Part shown: positions 27,006 to 36,020 of the stretch, one piece after another
How positions within the stretch are numbered: position 1 is the stretch's first letter
Layout: each line of letters opens with the position of its first letter
Assembly: GCA_035411585.1 (NCBI GenBank)
Contig: DAONTI010000018.1
Span: forward strand, 21,626 to 85,625
DNA length: 64,000 nt
Source: MWDV01 sp002070715
GTDB taxonomy: Bacteria > Verrucomicrobiota > Verrucomicrobiia > Limisphaerales > MWDV01
Direction: 5' to 3'
Notes under the pieces: model-generated
Seen by the model: only the letters and a program-made list of their open reading frames with translations
Database searches by the model: none
What the model was told of the DNA's origin: nothing
Made by a program: the position numbers and the translations under genes

Positions 27006-27771
27006 AGTCAAATCAGCGAAGTCCCGCAACCCGGGAAGCGTCCATCCCGGCAACCGCGACGATCAACGGAGGCGCGGCGTGAATCCCAACCCGGCCCGCC
27101 CTGTCCCGCTGATGGGCCGTGATGGGAGCGCGGGCTTGAGCCCGCTTCCGCGTGATGTTGCCGACGGGCCTTGCAGCGGCGTCAACTCTGTAGGCCGCGT
27201 CTCCTGACGCGGCACCATCCGGCGTGATGTTGCCGGCAGGCCTTGAAGCGGCGTCAACCCGGTAGGCCGCGTCTCCCGACGCGGCGCCATCCGGCGTGAT
27301 GTTGCGGGCGGGCCTTGAAGCGGCGTCAACGCCGCGCGCCTCGAACGAAGGCAAATCGGCCACCGTTTTAGTGGATTTGCTCTCATGAACTGGCCGACCT
27401 CGAGTTTGCGTTCCCCGGCGGCGATTTTTGCGACCCGCACCGGCGATCTCTGAAACTGCGGGGCCGCACCCACTTGCGTCCTCCCGACGTCCCGCCGCGA
27501 TTCCCGCCGAAGCCGCCAAAGCGCCCGTCCCTTTCCGCAGACAACGCCTCGGAAAGGCGCTTGTTCAACCCCGCTCATTTACCCAAAAATCGGATGATCC
27601 AATCTTCAGGATATTTTTCTTGCGCATCGAACCGGGCTCGTTTATTCTCAATCATAATCTTTAGAATTCCATGAGCGCCGCCCAACGACCAACGCGCCAA
27701 CGCCGCATTCGTCAGATCATTCCGCCCCACCCCGCAACCCGCCCGCGAGATTTCCCGCATCAGCCAGTGAC
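27006..27771. other. 766-bp intergenic region with a dispersed repeat
   Basis: It holds a copy of the dispersed repeat family at 27108-27384. The rest (27385-27771) has an AT-richer patch near 27590-27670 and no gene that I can support. Open frames on the minus strand here (27013-27578) are made of the repeat and are not credible as protein. Confidence 0.55.
27108..27384 (+). repeat. Dispersed intergenic repeat, copy 1 (with tandem 72-bp units)
   Basis: Box A (GGGCCGTGATGGGAGCGCGG and the palindrome GCGGGCTTGAGCCCGC) is followed by tandem units of 72 bp: the segment TAGGCCGCGTCTC recurs at 27191 and 27263, each with a GACGCGG palindrome partner. Box C (GCAAATCGGCCACCGTTTTA...TTTGCTCT) closes the element. 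The same boxes recur at 29839-30026, 41355/43143 and 59703-59849. Confidence 0.85.
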
Positions 27772-29620
27772 ATGAAAAATCCAGTCGCCAACGAAGGGCC
27801 TCGCCGCCGGGGGCGGTGCTGCCCGACTGTTGTCGGGCCGAACGCCGCCGTTGGCTTGGTTGCCACCCGATTTTCGAAGCAACCGGGCCCGCCGGCGGGC
27901 CGCTCCGGTGCCGGCGCGGACCTGACGGGAGCGCGGGCGCGATGGCGTCTTGGGGGCCTTTTGTTGGCGGCGCTCACGCCAATCGCCCTCATCCTTCCAA
28001 TGCCCGCTTACGCCCAGACCCCCACTGCGGACGACTTTAATCCGGGGGCGGGTAATCCGCAGATGGTTGATCGAGTGTATTCCTTGGCGGTGCAGGCGGA
28101 CGGGAAGATTCTGGTGGGCGGGGAGTTCACCACGCTGGGCGGGCAGCCGCGCCATCACCTTGCCCGGCTGAACGCGGACGGGACGCTCGATCCCACTTTC
28201 AATCCGGGGGCGGGTAATCCGCAGACGGTTGATCGAGTGTATTCCTTGGCGGTGCAGGCGGACGGGAAGATTCTGGTGGGCNNNNNNNNNNNNNNNNNNN
28301 NNNNNNNNNNNNNNNNNNNNNNNNNNNNNNNNNNNNNNNNNNNNNNNNNNNNNNNNNNNNNNNNNNNNNNNNNNNNNNNNNGGGCGGTTCAGGACGCTGG
28401 GCGGGCAGTCGCGCCTTAACCTTGGCCGGCTGAACGCGGACGGGACGCTCGACCCCACCTTCAATCCGGGGGCGAGCTGGACTGTGTATTCCCTGGCGGT
28501 GCAGGCGGACGGGAAGATTCTGGTGGGCGGGAATTTCACCAGGCTGGGCGGGCAGCCGCGCGCTTGCCTTGGCCGGCTGAACGCGGACGGGACGCTCGAC
28601 CCCACCTTCAATCCAAGGGCGGAGGGTGGTAATTCCCCCTTCGTGGATTCCCTGGTAGTGCAGGCGGACGGGAAGATTCTGGTGGGCGGGGAGTTCACCA
28701 TGCTGGGCGGGCAGCCGCGCAATCACCTTGGCCGACTGAACGCGAACGGGACGCTCGACCCCACCTTCAATCCGGGGGCGGGGGATGGTAATTACCTCTA
28801 TGTGTATTCCCTAGCGGTGCAGGCGGACGGGAAGATTCTGGTGGGCGGAGTGTTCATCACGCTGAGCGGACAACTGCGCTACGGCCTTGGCCGGCTGAAC
28901 GCGGACGGGACGCTCGACCCCACCTTCAATCCGGAGATGGGTGGTGTTTATGCCCCCCACGTGCATTCCTTGGCGGTGCAGGCGGACGGGAAGATTCTGG
29001 TGGGCGGTTGGTTCACCATGCTGGGCGGGCAGCCGCGCGATAACCTTGGCCGGCTGAACAACACCGCACCTGCCACGCAGAGCCTCCGCTACGATGGCGT
29101 GACCATCACCTGGCTGCGGGGCAACACCAGCCCGAAAGTCTGGCGGACCACGTTTGACTACTCCACCGACGGGGTGTTCTGGACCAGCTTGGGTGACGGC
29201 ATCCGCATCCCGGGCGGCTGGCAGTTGACGGGGGTGGCTCTCCCCGCTGACGGCACGCTCCGCGCCCGCGGCTTTGCCACGGGAGGATATGGCAATGCCT
29301 CGAGTGGGTTCGTGGAGAGCCTGGCGACCAAAACAAACGGATTACCGGCGGGCCACACATCCGGGATGCCAAGACGGGTCGTGGTGGTTGGAGAGCAACC
29401 CCAGTTGGAAGCCTTTCTGTCCCCCAACGGCGAGCCGGCGCTGATTCTCTACGCGCCGCCGGGCAGCACCAACACGCTGGAGTTCGCCACCCAACTGGAA
29501 GGGGCGCCCGTTTGGACTGCAGGCCAAACGGTGGTCCTGCCCACCAACGCGTTGTTCGAGGTGGTGCAACCCATTGGGATCACCAACAACGCCGTGTTCA
29601 TCCGGGCGGTGCGAGAGTGA
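27772..29620 (+). CDS. Exported Delta-60 repeat protein, broken by an assembly gap
   Basis: The N-terminus (start at 27772) contains a hydrophobic segment LLLAALTPIALILPMPAYAQT, an export signal. It is followed by repeats of about 50-55 residues ending VYSLAVQADGKILVGGEFTTLGGQ...LGRLNADGTLDPTFNP, the Delta-60 beta-propeller repeat. Two repeats precede the N run and about five follow; the frames differ across the 100-N gap only because its size is a placeholder. The end (from about 29060) is a Verrucomicrobia-type C-terminal domain with WRTTFDYSTDGVFWTSLGDG. Such proteins are exported and often large; their function is unknown. An earlier or later ATG may be the true start. Confidence 0.8.
28282..28381. 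other. Assembly gap (100 N) in Delta-60 repeats
   Basis: Exactly 100 N. The left side ends ...CTGGTGGGC and the right side begins GGGCGGTTCAGG; joined directly they read in frame as LVG-GRF, which is the repeat pattern. The missing sequence is therefore probably a whole number of repeat units. Confidence 0.95.
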
Positions 29621-29739
29621 GACGGGATTCAGCGCGGAGGAAAGGCATGGCGTCATCGGTCGTGATTGAGGGGATCAGGGCTGACGCATCCCCTTCTGAT
29701 GAGTCCCGGGCTTCAGCCCGGTGACGCTGATCCGGCGGC

Positions 29740-29764
29740 AAAAAAGCGGTTTGAACCGCTTTTT
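29740..29764. terminator. Bidirectional intrinsic terminator
   Basis: A-rich stretch, GCGGTT, TG loop, AACCGC and a T run form a palindrome that can end transcription from either side. It lies 120 bp after the Delta-60 stop. A related GCGGTTCAAACC sequence follows at about 29788. Confidence 0.75.
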
Positions 29765-29838
29765 GTGCCTGACTGAAAAGCCGCTCCAGCGGTTCAAACC
29801 CGCGCCCCCAGTCCAACCCCCGGCTTCCGCCGGATGCC

Positions 29839-30026
29839 AGAGCAAATCAACGCAAACGGTGGCCGATTTGCCTTGGCCCGAGAAGCGCGGCGTTGACGCC
29901 GCTTCAAGGCCCGCCAGCAACATCACGCCGGATGGCGCCGCGTCGGGAGACGCGGCCTACAGAGTTGACGCCGCTTCAAGGCCCGCCGACAAAATCACGC
30001 GGAAGCAGGCTCAAGCCCTCGCTCCC
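29839..30026 (-). repeat. Dispersed intergenic repeat, copy 2 (inverted)
   Basis: Reverse complement of copy 1: box C (AGAGCAAATC...GGTGGCCGATTTGCC), then one 72-bp unit (GGAGACGCGGCCTACAGAG) and box A (GGCTCAAGCCCTCGCTCCCGTCACGG). Box A runs into the stop codon of the GH99-like gene. Confidence 0.85.
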
Positions 30027-30027
30027 G

Positions 30028-32172
30028 TCACGGCGACGATTTGAACAAGGCCCGGTAGTTGAACCGGTCGTTGGGGGCGGCGTCGCCGTTCAAAGTGAAA
30101 TCCGTCCAATCCCCGGCGGCGATGCAATTGTCCGCCCATTTGAAATCCAATTGCGCGGGCGGCGACGTCTGATCCAACGCGGCACACGGAATGGACAATT
30201 CAAGCTGGTCGCCGGCCTGGCGCAGTTTCGCCTTGCCACACGCCTGCCAGGCATACTTCCCGCCTTGATTCCGTTCCACCGAACCGGGGGCGATCCGATT
30301 CACCACAAAATCGTATCCCAGCCAGCCGGTTTGCGCGTTGGCATCCGTATCAAGAAACAGCAGCATCCAATTCGTCCCCGACGGCGGTGTGATCGGGTCC
30401 TGGGTGCGGACATAAAAATACAAATGCCGGGAGTCAAAACTGACCTTGGCCGCCACGAAATCGTTCCGGCCCGTGTTGTTCGTGTACTGCACGTTGGCAT
30501 CCCATCCCCGATGCCGGCGCCGCACGGGATCGCCGCGGGTATCGCGAAACTCCGGTTGCACCCCGCGCCAATCGGTGAACCGGCCATCCACCCGGATGCG
30601 CCGGGGTTTGACGGGCGGCAGCGGGCGCACGCCTTTGTAACGGCGCACGTACTGAACGAGTTGATAGTAGTAATTATCACCGTGCCCGCCTTTCATCGGC
30701 TCGATGTCGCGGCTGTGTTCCTGGTCAAACTGGTCCACAAACATGACCGGCAGACGGACGCCGTTGAAGTTGTTAAAACGGCCGGCAATCCATTCGTTCC
30801 AGCCGGTGACAAAAAGGAAACGCGGATCTTCCCGCAAGGCGCGCTCCCATTGCTCGGCGAAATTGAAGCCGTGCAAGACCGCGTCCGGCCGCGGATCGGT
30901 CCGGCCTTGGTGAAAGCTGCGCCCGTGCGCGCCCGGTTCGCTCATCGCACCGAGCCGCCCATTCACCGCGTTCTGGGCCACCCCCACGGCCATTTGTTCC
31001 TTTTCGCCCCGGGCGTTGCGGAAGACGTGCTGCGGATATACCTCCAACCAACTCCACATGTCTGGTTGCGTCTGGCCTTGAAAATAATCCGCCTGGGGTT
31101 TGCGGAAGGTGAAAAACTCGCGCAAACGCCCGACCTCGGCATCAAAGCGCGACCAGCGCAACGTGCGATCACCAGGCACCGGCTGGCCATCCGCCAGCGC
31201 CTGCCCGTGTGGTTGTACGTCATCCGTGTGACTCCACCAACCAATGGTGCCGACGGGATCGGTGGCTTCGAGAATGTATTGGCCGGGCGGGAACGCCGGG
31301 TCCTGCGTGAGCAGCAGCCAGGCGTTGTCGGTGACATTGGTGAAGCGTCGGGAACTGACGAGCCGGGCCGGGGTTTCATCGGTGAACAATTTCAAGGTGA
31401 CCCCGGCGTTGGTGGTGTGGAACGTGGGAAAACTGCCGCCCACCGCGTGGAACGGTTGTTCAACGGTGAACCGTTGCGCCAGGGAATGTCCCGGCTGGAG
31501 CTGTGCCGGTGTGTTGCGCCGCCCGAATTCCTCGTGCGCAGCCAACAAGTCGGCATCGGCGAGGATCAACGGTTTGCCGTCCCAGTAAAACCAGAGATCC
31601 CGGGCCTGGCCGGTCGAGTAAAGATCACGCCACAACTCGAGCACCACCTTGCGGGGCGACCAGAAGGGGGTGAGAAACGCCACCTGCGGCGTGCGATTAC
31701 CGGCGGCCCGCATCTCCCCCCAAACCCGCAAGAGCGCGCGATACCAGTGCGGATACGTGATCTGATTGGTCACGTCGAAAATGACGACGTCCACGCCGGC
31801 ATCCGACAACATCTGTGCGTGCTTCCGCAGGACGCTTTCGTCGTCCGTGAGGTAATAGCCGAAGAGCGATTCCCCCCAATGATGCGGCGCGTGCAACGGT
31901 CCCCACAACGGACTGTCGGGTTTCTGCATCGCGTCCGGATCCTGCGCGAGAATCCGGGTGATATCGTACGGGCCGCCTTGAATATGTTTCCCCAGCCAGA
32001 GGAAATAAAAAATGCCGACGGTGCGGTCCGCGCGCGGCGGTCCCGCCTCGGCAGCCCCGGGAAGTTGGCGCCCCAGGGCGTCCGTGGCTACCCAAGTGTC
32101 GGCAAAGGTGTCCCAGTGTTCGGCGGCAGCCCCAGATAAAATCCCGAGCCAACAAACCAACCCAACTGCCAT
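30028..32172 (-). CDS. Exported glycoside hydrolase, GH71/GH99-like, with C-terminal carbohydrate-binding domain
   Basis: A 714-residue protein with a signal peptide (AVGLVCWLGILSGAAA); a TTG four codons upstream would add Lys-Lys-Gly and is possible. The catalytic-type region includes RTVGIFYFLWLGKH, WGESLFGYYLTDDESVLRKHAQMLSDAGVDVVIFDVTNQ and DAVLHGFNFAEQWERAL...FLFVTGWNEWIAGRF, which resembles GH99-type endo-mannanase barrels. From about residue 505 a CBM9-like beta domain follows (VDGRFTDWRGV...LYFYVRTQDP). The last codons and TGA stop lie in the dispersed repeat. Substrate unknown, likely a plant or microbial polysaccharide. Confidence 0.72.
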   Translation of the reverse strand: MAVGLVCWLGILSGAAAEHWDTFADTWVATDALGRQLPGAAEAGPPRADRTVGIFYFLWLGKHIQGGPYDITRILAQDPDAMQKPDSPLWGPLHAPHHWGESLFGYYLTDDESVLRKHAQMLSDAGVDVVIFDVTNQITYPHWYRALLRVWGEMRAAGNRTPQVAFLTPFWSPRKVVLELWRDLYSTGQARDLWFYWDGKPLILADADLLAAHEEFGRRNTPAQLQPGHSLAQRFTVEQPFHAVGGSFPTFHTTNAGVTLKLFTDETPARLVSSRRFTNVTDNAWLLLTQDPAFPPGQYILEATDPVGTIGWWSHTDDVQPHGQALADGQPVPGDRTLRWSRFDAEVGRLREFFTFRKPQADYFQGQTQPDMWSWLEVYPQHVFRNARGEKEQMAVGVAQNAVNGRLGAMSEPGAHGRSFHQGRTDPRPDAVLHGFNFAEQWERALREDPRFLFVTGWNEWIAGRFNNFNGVRLPVMFVDQFDQEHSRDIEPMKGGHGDNYYYQLVQYVRRYKGVRPLPPVKPRRIRVDGRFTDWRGVQPEFRDTRGDPVRRRHRGWDANVQYTNNTGRNDFVAAKVSFDSRHLYFYVRTQDPITPPSGTNWMLLFLDTDANAQTGWLGYDFVVNRIAPGSVERNQGGKYAWQACGKAKLRQAGDQLELSIPCAALDQTSPPAQLDFKWADNCIAAGDWTDFTLNGDAAPNDRFNYRALFKSSP

Positions 32173-32371
32173 CCCCTTTTTCAATCGAGTGAGTTTTAGT
32201 CGCCGCCAGATTTTCAAGCGCGCGCGCCAGGACTCTGTTGCCAGAACAACCGGAAAGCGGGCCCGACTGGGCGGGCCCGACGAACGAAAAACAATCCCCG
32301 TCATGATTCAGTTGCCGCCCTTCATCCCACTGCTGCGCGGGATTCACGGCAATTCCGCCGAGGTCGCCGGA

Positions 32372-35302
32372 TCACCATCGCGACTCGAACCGGTAATTTC
32401 CCGCTTCCACCGCCAACACGGCGCGATCGCCCTCCATGCGAAGCCACCGGACTCCGGGGGCCTTGTTCAGCGGACGTCCGCTTTCGAAAACCGTTTCCGC
32501 CGACTTCACCGGGAGATAAACCGTGGCCGAGGTGTTGGCCGGGATTGTGGTCTCCAACGCAAAACGATCAGCGCTGCGCCGCCAGTGGCTGACAATGCGA
32601 CCGTGGATCGAATCGTAATGCGCCTTGACCCAGTGAATCGGGGACTGCTCGGACTGCCCGTCCGGCGTCGGAGGCGAAGGCCGGATGAGGATGCGTTGGA
32701 AGCCCGGACCGTCGTGGTCAATCCCCGCCAGACGGTTGAACATCCATTCGCACACCGCGCCAAACGCGTAATGGGAGAAGGAATTCATCTCGGCGTTTTG
32801 TTTGCCGCCAAAGCCCTTGTCCTTGGTGTAACTGTTCCAGCGTTCCCAAATCGTGGTCGCGCCCTGCTCGACTTCGTAACCCCACGACGGAAATTTGCGG
32901 CTCTGGAAATGCCGTACGGCGAGGTCGTGTTCCCCCGCGTCCGAGAGCACCGGCAGCAGCGGACGCGTGCCCAAAAATCCGGTCGTCATGCCGGAGTTGT
33001 CGGCGGTCTGGCCCTGGCGCAATTTATTCGCCAGCACCCGGCCCGCGGACGCCCGCCACTCATCCGGCATGATCTCCAGGAACAGGGCCAGCACGTACGC
33101 GGTTTGTGAATCCACCGTCAACGTGCCGTCGGGCTTCACGTATTTCCGCGCGAACGCCGCCTTGATGTTTTGATACAACTCGCGGTAGGCCGTCGCTTCG
33201 CGGGTCTTGCCAAGCGCTTGGGCCATGTCGGCCATCAGCTTTGCCGCGTGCCCGAAATAGACCGTATCCACAAACTCAATGGGGGTGGGCTCATTCATGT
33301 TTAGCCAATCCCCCCAGTGATTGCCGTGCGCGATGCCGAGGAAATTCCGACTCGCCGACTTGCGCCATTCGAGAAAACGCACCATGTGCGGCCAGCAACG
33401 CTCCAGGATGCGGGTGTCGCCGTAAACCTGCCAGATGGTCCACGGACAAATCACCCCCGCGTCGCACCACGCGGTGCCGAAATCCCAGCCGTGTTGGAAG
33501 GGATACGGCGCGTAACCGGGAAAGGCCCCGCTGGGACGCTGGCTTTCCATCAATTCGCGCAGCCATTTGGTGTAGAAAGCCGCCACGTCGGCGTTGTAGG
33601 TGGCGGTGCGCACATAGACCTGCGCATCCCCGGTCCAGCCAAAGCGCTCATCACGCTGCGGACAATCGGTGGGCAGATCGAGAAAATTGGCGCGCTGGGT
33701 CCAGACCACGTTTTTGAACAAGCGATTGGGCACGGGATCGGAACACTCAAAACTGCTGGTCAACGGCGTATCACTGTGCAGCACCAAGCCGGTGACCGCC
33801 TCTTTGCCCGGCACGCCGGGGTAGCCGGTCAATTCCACGTATTGGAAACCATGAAACGTGAAGCGCGGCGTCCACTCCTCGCCCCGCGGATCCCCGCGCA
33901 GGACGTAATGATTGATGGCGCGCGCTTTGCGCAGATTCTCGGTCATGAGCGTGCCGTCGGGATGCAGCATCTCGCCGTGGCGCATTTGGATGACCGTGCC
34001 CGCCGGACCTTTCACCTTCAGCCGCACCACACCGGCAAAGTTCTGGCCGAGGTTGAAAATATAAACCCCGTTGGTGGGAGAAGTGACGGCCACGGGCGTG
34101 AGGGTCTCGGTCACGCGCACCGGCACCCCGGGAAAGGCTTCGAGTTTCGGCGGCGCGTGGAAGGCGAGATCCACCGGATGCCCTTTGATGGCGATTTTGC
34201 CGTCGGGTTGGTCCGCATTCTGCCACTCATAAAACGTCGCGGGCTGGGGTCCGTTGTCCGCCGCGGCAATGGCTGCTTCCCAGTCGCGATCGTCAAAGCC
34301 GGCCTTCGTCCAGCCGGGTTGTTCCCGGCGCGCGTCGTAATACTCGCCCATCAGGAAGTCCGCCTCGCGAATGGGCCCGTCCCCGGTGGTTTTCCACGAG
34401 GCATCGGTCGCGATGATTTCCCGGGTGCCGTCGGTGTATTCGATCTCTAATTGCGCGCGGAACGCCGGGGTTTTGCCGTAGGTGTAACGGCCAATTTTCT
34501 CCGTGCCAATGCCGGTGAGCAGCCCGAACCCGATGTAGCCGGAATACCAGCCATCCGCCAGCCACACCCCCACGGCGTTGGCGCCGCGCGTCACCAGCGG
34601 CGTGACGTCATACGTCCAGTAATAGGCGCGCTCATGATAATCCGTCCAGCCAGGCGCGAACCAGGCATCGCCCACCCGCTGCCCATTCAGATACAGTTCA
34701 TAGATGCCGAGCGCGGTTGCATAGGCGGTGGCGCGCTGCACGCGTTTCGGGGCCGTGAATTCCCGGCGGAACTGCCGGGCAGGCGGCAGGAACAAGCTCT
34801 GGGCATCCTTGTGAACCGGAGTCGCATCGCGATGGCTGATGTAATCCGCCTGCCAATCGCCCGCTTCCAGCAACCCCATCGTCCAACGGGCCGGCGGACT
34901 CCACGCGGAGCCTTTTCCGTGCTTATCCCAAACGCGCACCTTCCAGAAACAAGCCTGCCGCGACACGAGCGGTTGGCCCGCATAGGCGATGTTGACCGTC
35001 TGATCACTGGCCACCCGTCCGCTGTCCCACAAGTCGCCCACATTTTTCTTCAGCGCCGCCTCGGTGCTGGCCACCAGGATTTGATACGCCGTCTGCCGCT
35101 GCCCGCGTTCGCGGGATTCAACCCGCCAGGTCAAGCGCGGCTGGGTTTCATCAATCCCCAACGGATTAACCCGGTATTCGCAGCGGAGTGCGACCGGCTG
35201 CAACGCCGCCAAGACGCGCGCAGGCAAGTTGGCCCAAGCCAGACTGACGAACAGGAGGATAATCGTTAACCGGGAGCGCCTCGAACAAATGTGTTGTTTC
35301 AT
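32372..35302 (-). CDS. Exported alpha-L-rhamnosidase, GH78 family
   Basis: A 976-residue enzyme with a signal peptide (RLTIILLFVSLAWANLPARVLA; start MKQHIC at 35302). The order is that of GH78: an N-terminal fibronectin-like domain (LRCEYRVNPLGIDETQPRLTWRVES), a beta-sandwich (ATAYATALGIYELYLNGQRVGD), then the alpha/alpha-barrel with the catalytic signature DCPQRDERFGWTGDAQ and WGDWLNM, and a C-terminal beta domain. It removes rhamnose from glycosides or pectic side chains. The GH99-like gene follows 199 bp downstream on the same strand, so both may serve one polysaccharide. Confidence 0.92.
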   Translation of the reverse strand: MKQHICSRRSRLTIILLFVSLAWANLPARVLAALQPVALRCEYRVNPLGIDETQPRLTWRVESRERGQRQTAYQILVASTEAALKKNVGDLWDSGRVASDQTVNIAYAGQPLVSRQACFWKVRVWDKHGKGSAWSPPARWTMGLLEAGDWQADYISHRDATPVHKDAQSLFLPPARQFRREFTAPKRVQRATAYATALGIYELYLNGQRVGDAWFAPGWTDYHERAYYWTYDVTPLVTRGANAVGVWLADGWYSGYIGFGLLTGIGTEKIGRYTYGKTPAFRAQLEIEYTDGTREIIATDASWKTTGDGPIREADFLMGEYYDARREQPGWTKAGFDDRDWEAAIAAADNGPQPATFYEWQNADQPDGKIAIKGHPVDLAFHAPPKLEAFPGVPVRVTETLTPVAVTSPTNGVYIFNLGQNFAGVVRLKVKGPAGTVIQMRHGEMLHPDGTLMTENLRKARAINHYVLRGDPRGEEWTPRFTFHGFQYVELTGYPGVPGKEAVTGLVLHSDTPLTSSFECSDPVPNRLFKNVVWTQRANFLDLPTDCPQRDERFGWTGDAQVYVRTATYNADVAAFYTKWLRELMESQRPSGAFPGYAPYPFQHGWDFGTAWCDAGVICPWTIWQVYGDTRILERCWPHMVRFLEWRKSASRNFLGIAHGNHWGDWLNMNEPTPIEFVDTVYFGHAAKLMADMAQALGKTREATAYRELYQNIKAAFARKYVKPDGTLTVDSQTAYVLALFLEIMPDEWRASAGRVLANKLRQGQTADNSGMTTGFLGTRPLLPVLSDAGEHDLAVRHFQSRKFPSWGYEVEQGATTIWERWNSYTKDKGFGGKQNAEMNSFSHYAFGAVCEWMFNRLAGIDHDGPGFQRILIRPSPPTPDGQSEQSPIHWVKAHYDSIHGRIVSHWRRSADRFALETTIPANTSATVYLPVKSAETVFESGRPLNKAPGVRWLRMEGDRAVLAVEAGNYRFESRW

Positions 35303-35465
35303 AACTCGTTGCCATTGTGGACAAAACCGCGGCGCTGGCAATCCCGCGTTTGGGCCGCGCAAGCGGACCGCTGCGAAGAAAGTCAGGTGCGCCCGCTTGG
35401 GAATAAGGATTTACGCGGGAGGATCGTTCGGTCATGCTGCGGGCGTTTGGAATACTTGTGACCGC

Positions 35466-36020
35466 ATGAAACTGTCGTTGCTTTCGCTCCTGTTGGGCAT
35501 TGGACTGGCCGTGCCGATGGCTTACGGCTTGGTCCGGCCTGCGCCCTTTGCCGCCGCCGCGCGGAAGTTGCCCCGGTCGTTACCGTGCGGCTACGCGCTG
35601 GTCACGCTGGCGACGATCTGGTTTTTGTGGAACCTCGGTCAGGAAAACATCGCGGACTTTGCGGCCTTCAAACCGCATCTCATGTTTGGCTTCGCCGCCA
35701 TCGGGGTGGGCACGTGTATTTTTGTGAAGGATTTCCTCGGCGCCCGGGGGGTGGGCGTGACCCTGTTGTTGGTGGCCAAACTGATGTTGGACACCGGTCG
35801 GCCGCACTTGGAAACGACCCCTTGGGTGCGGGTCATTCAGCTCTGGGCTTACGCCATGATCATCGCCGGCATGTGGATCACCATTTCGCCCTATCGCTTG
35901 CGGGATCTGCTGGACTGGGGTACCGCCACCACGTCCCGCACCCAACGGCACTGCGGCCTGGGCCTCGTGTTTGGTCTGTTCGTCGCCGGGCTGGGGCTGA
36001 CCGCCTTCCGCGGCTTGTGA
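35466..36020 (+). CDS. Integral membrane protein of unknown function
   Basis: A 184-residue protein with five or six hydrophobic segments: LSLLLGIGLAVPMAYGLV, YALVTLATIWFLWNL, LMFGFAAIGVGTCIFV, GVGVTLLLVAKLMLDTG, LWAYAMIIAGMWITI and LGLVFGLFVAGLGLTAF. I do not recognise the family. Its stop overlaps the GTG start of the next glycosyltransferase gene (GTGA), so the two are likely translated together and may act in the same surface-sugar pathway. Start chosen at the ATG before the first hydrophobic segment. Confidence 0.8.
   Translation: MKLSLLSLLLGIGLAVPMAYGLVRPAPFAAAARKLPRSLPCGYALVTLATIWFLWNLGQENIADFAAFKPHLMFGFAAIGVGTCIFVKDFLGARGVGVTLLLVAKLMLDTGRPHLETTPWVRVIQLWAYAMIIAGMWITISPYRLRDLLDWGTATTSRTQRHCGLGLVFGLFVAGLGLTAFRGL

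Larger units (their letters stand above)
29621..30027. other. Convergent intergenic region with terminator and repeat
   Basis: This 407-bp stretch between the Delta-60 gene (plus) and the GH99-like gene (minus) holds a near-perfect terminator palindrome at 29740-29764 and an inverted copy of the dispersed repeat at 29839-30026. No gene is seen. Confidence 0.6.

Noticed and set aside
27108..27384. Tandem units taken as a possible CRISPR array
   Set aside because: Units are 72 bp without unique spacers, too few, and no cas genes are present.
27013..27578. Minus-strand frames with a repeated VDAASRPA...DGAASGDAAYR pattern
   Set aside because: The pattern comes from the 72-bp units of the intergenic repeat, and parallel frames are open too; no start site or context supports a protein.
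29893..32139. Plus-strand open frame of 748 codons
   Set aside because: It begins in the dispersed repeat and runs antisense to the GH99-like gene; no recognisable fold, composition typical of an antisense frame in high-GC DNA.
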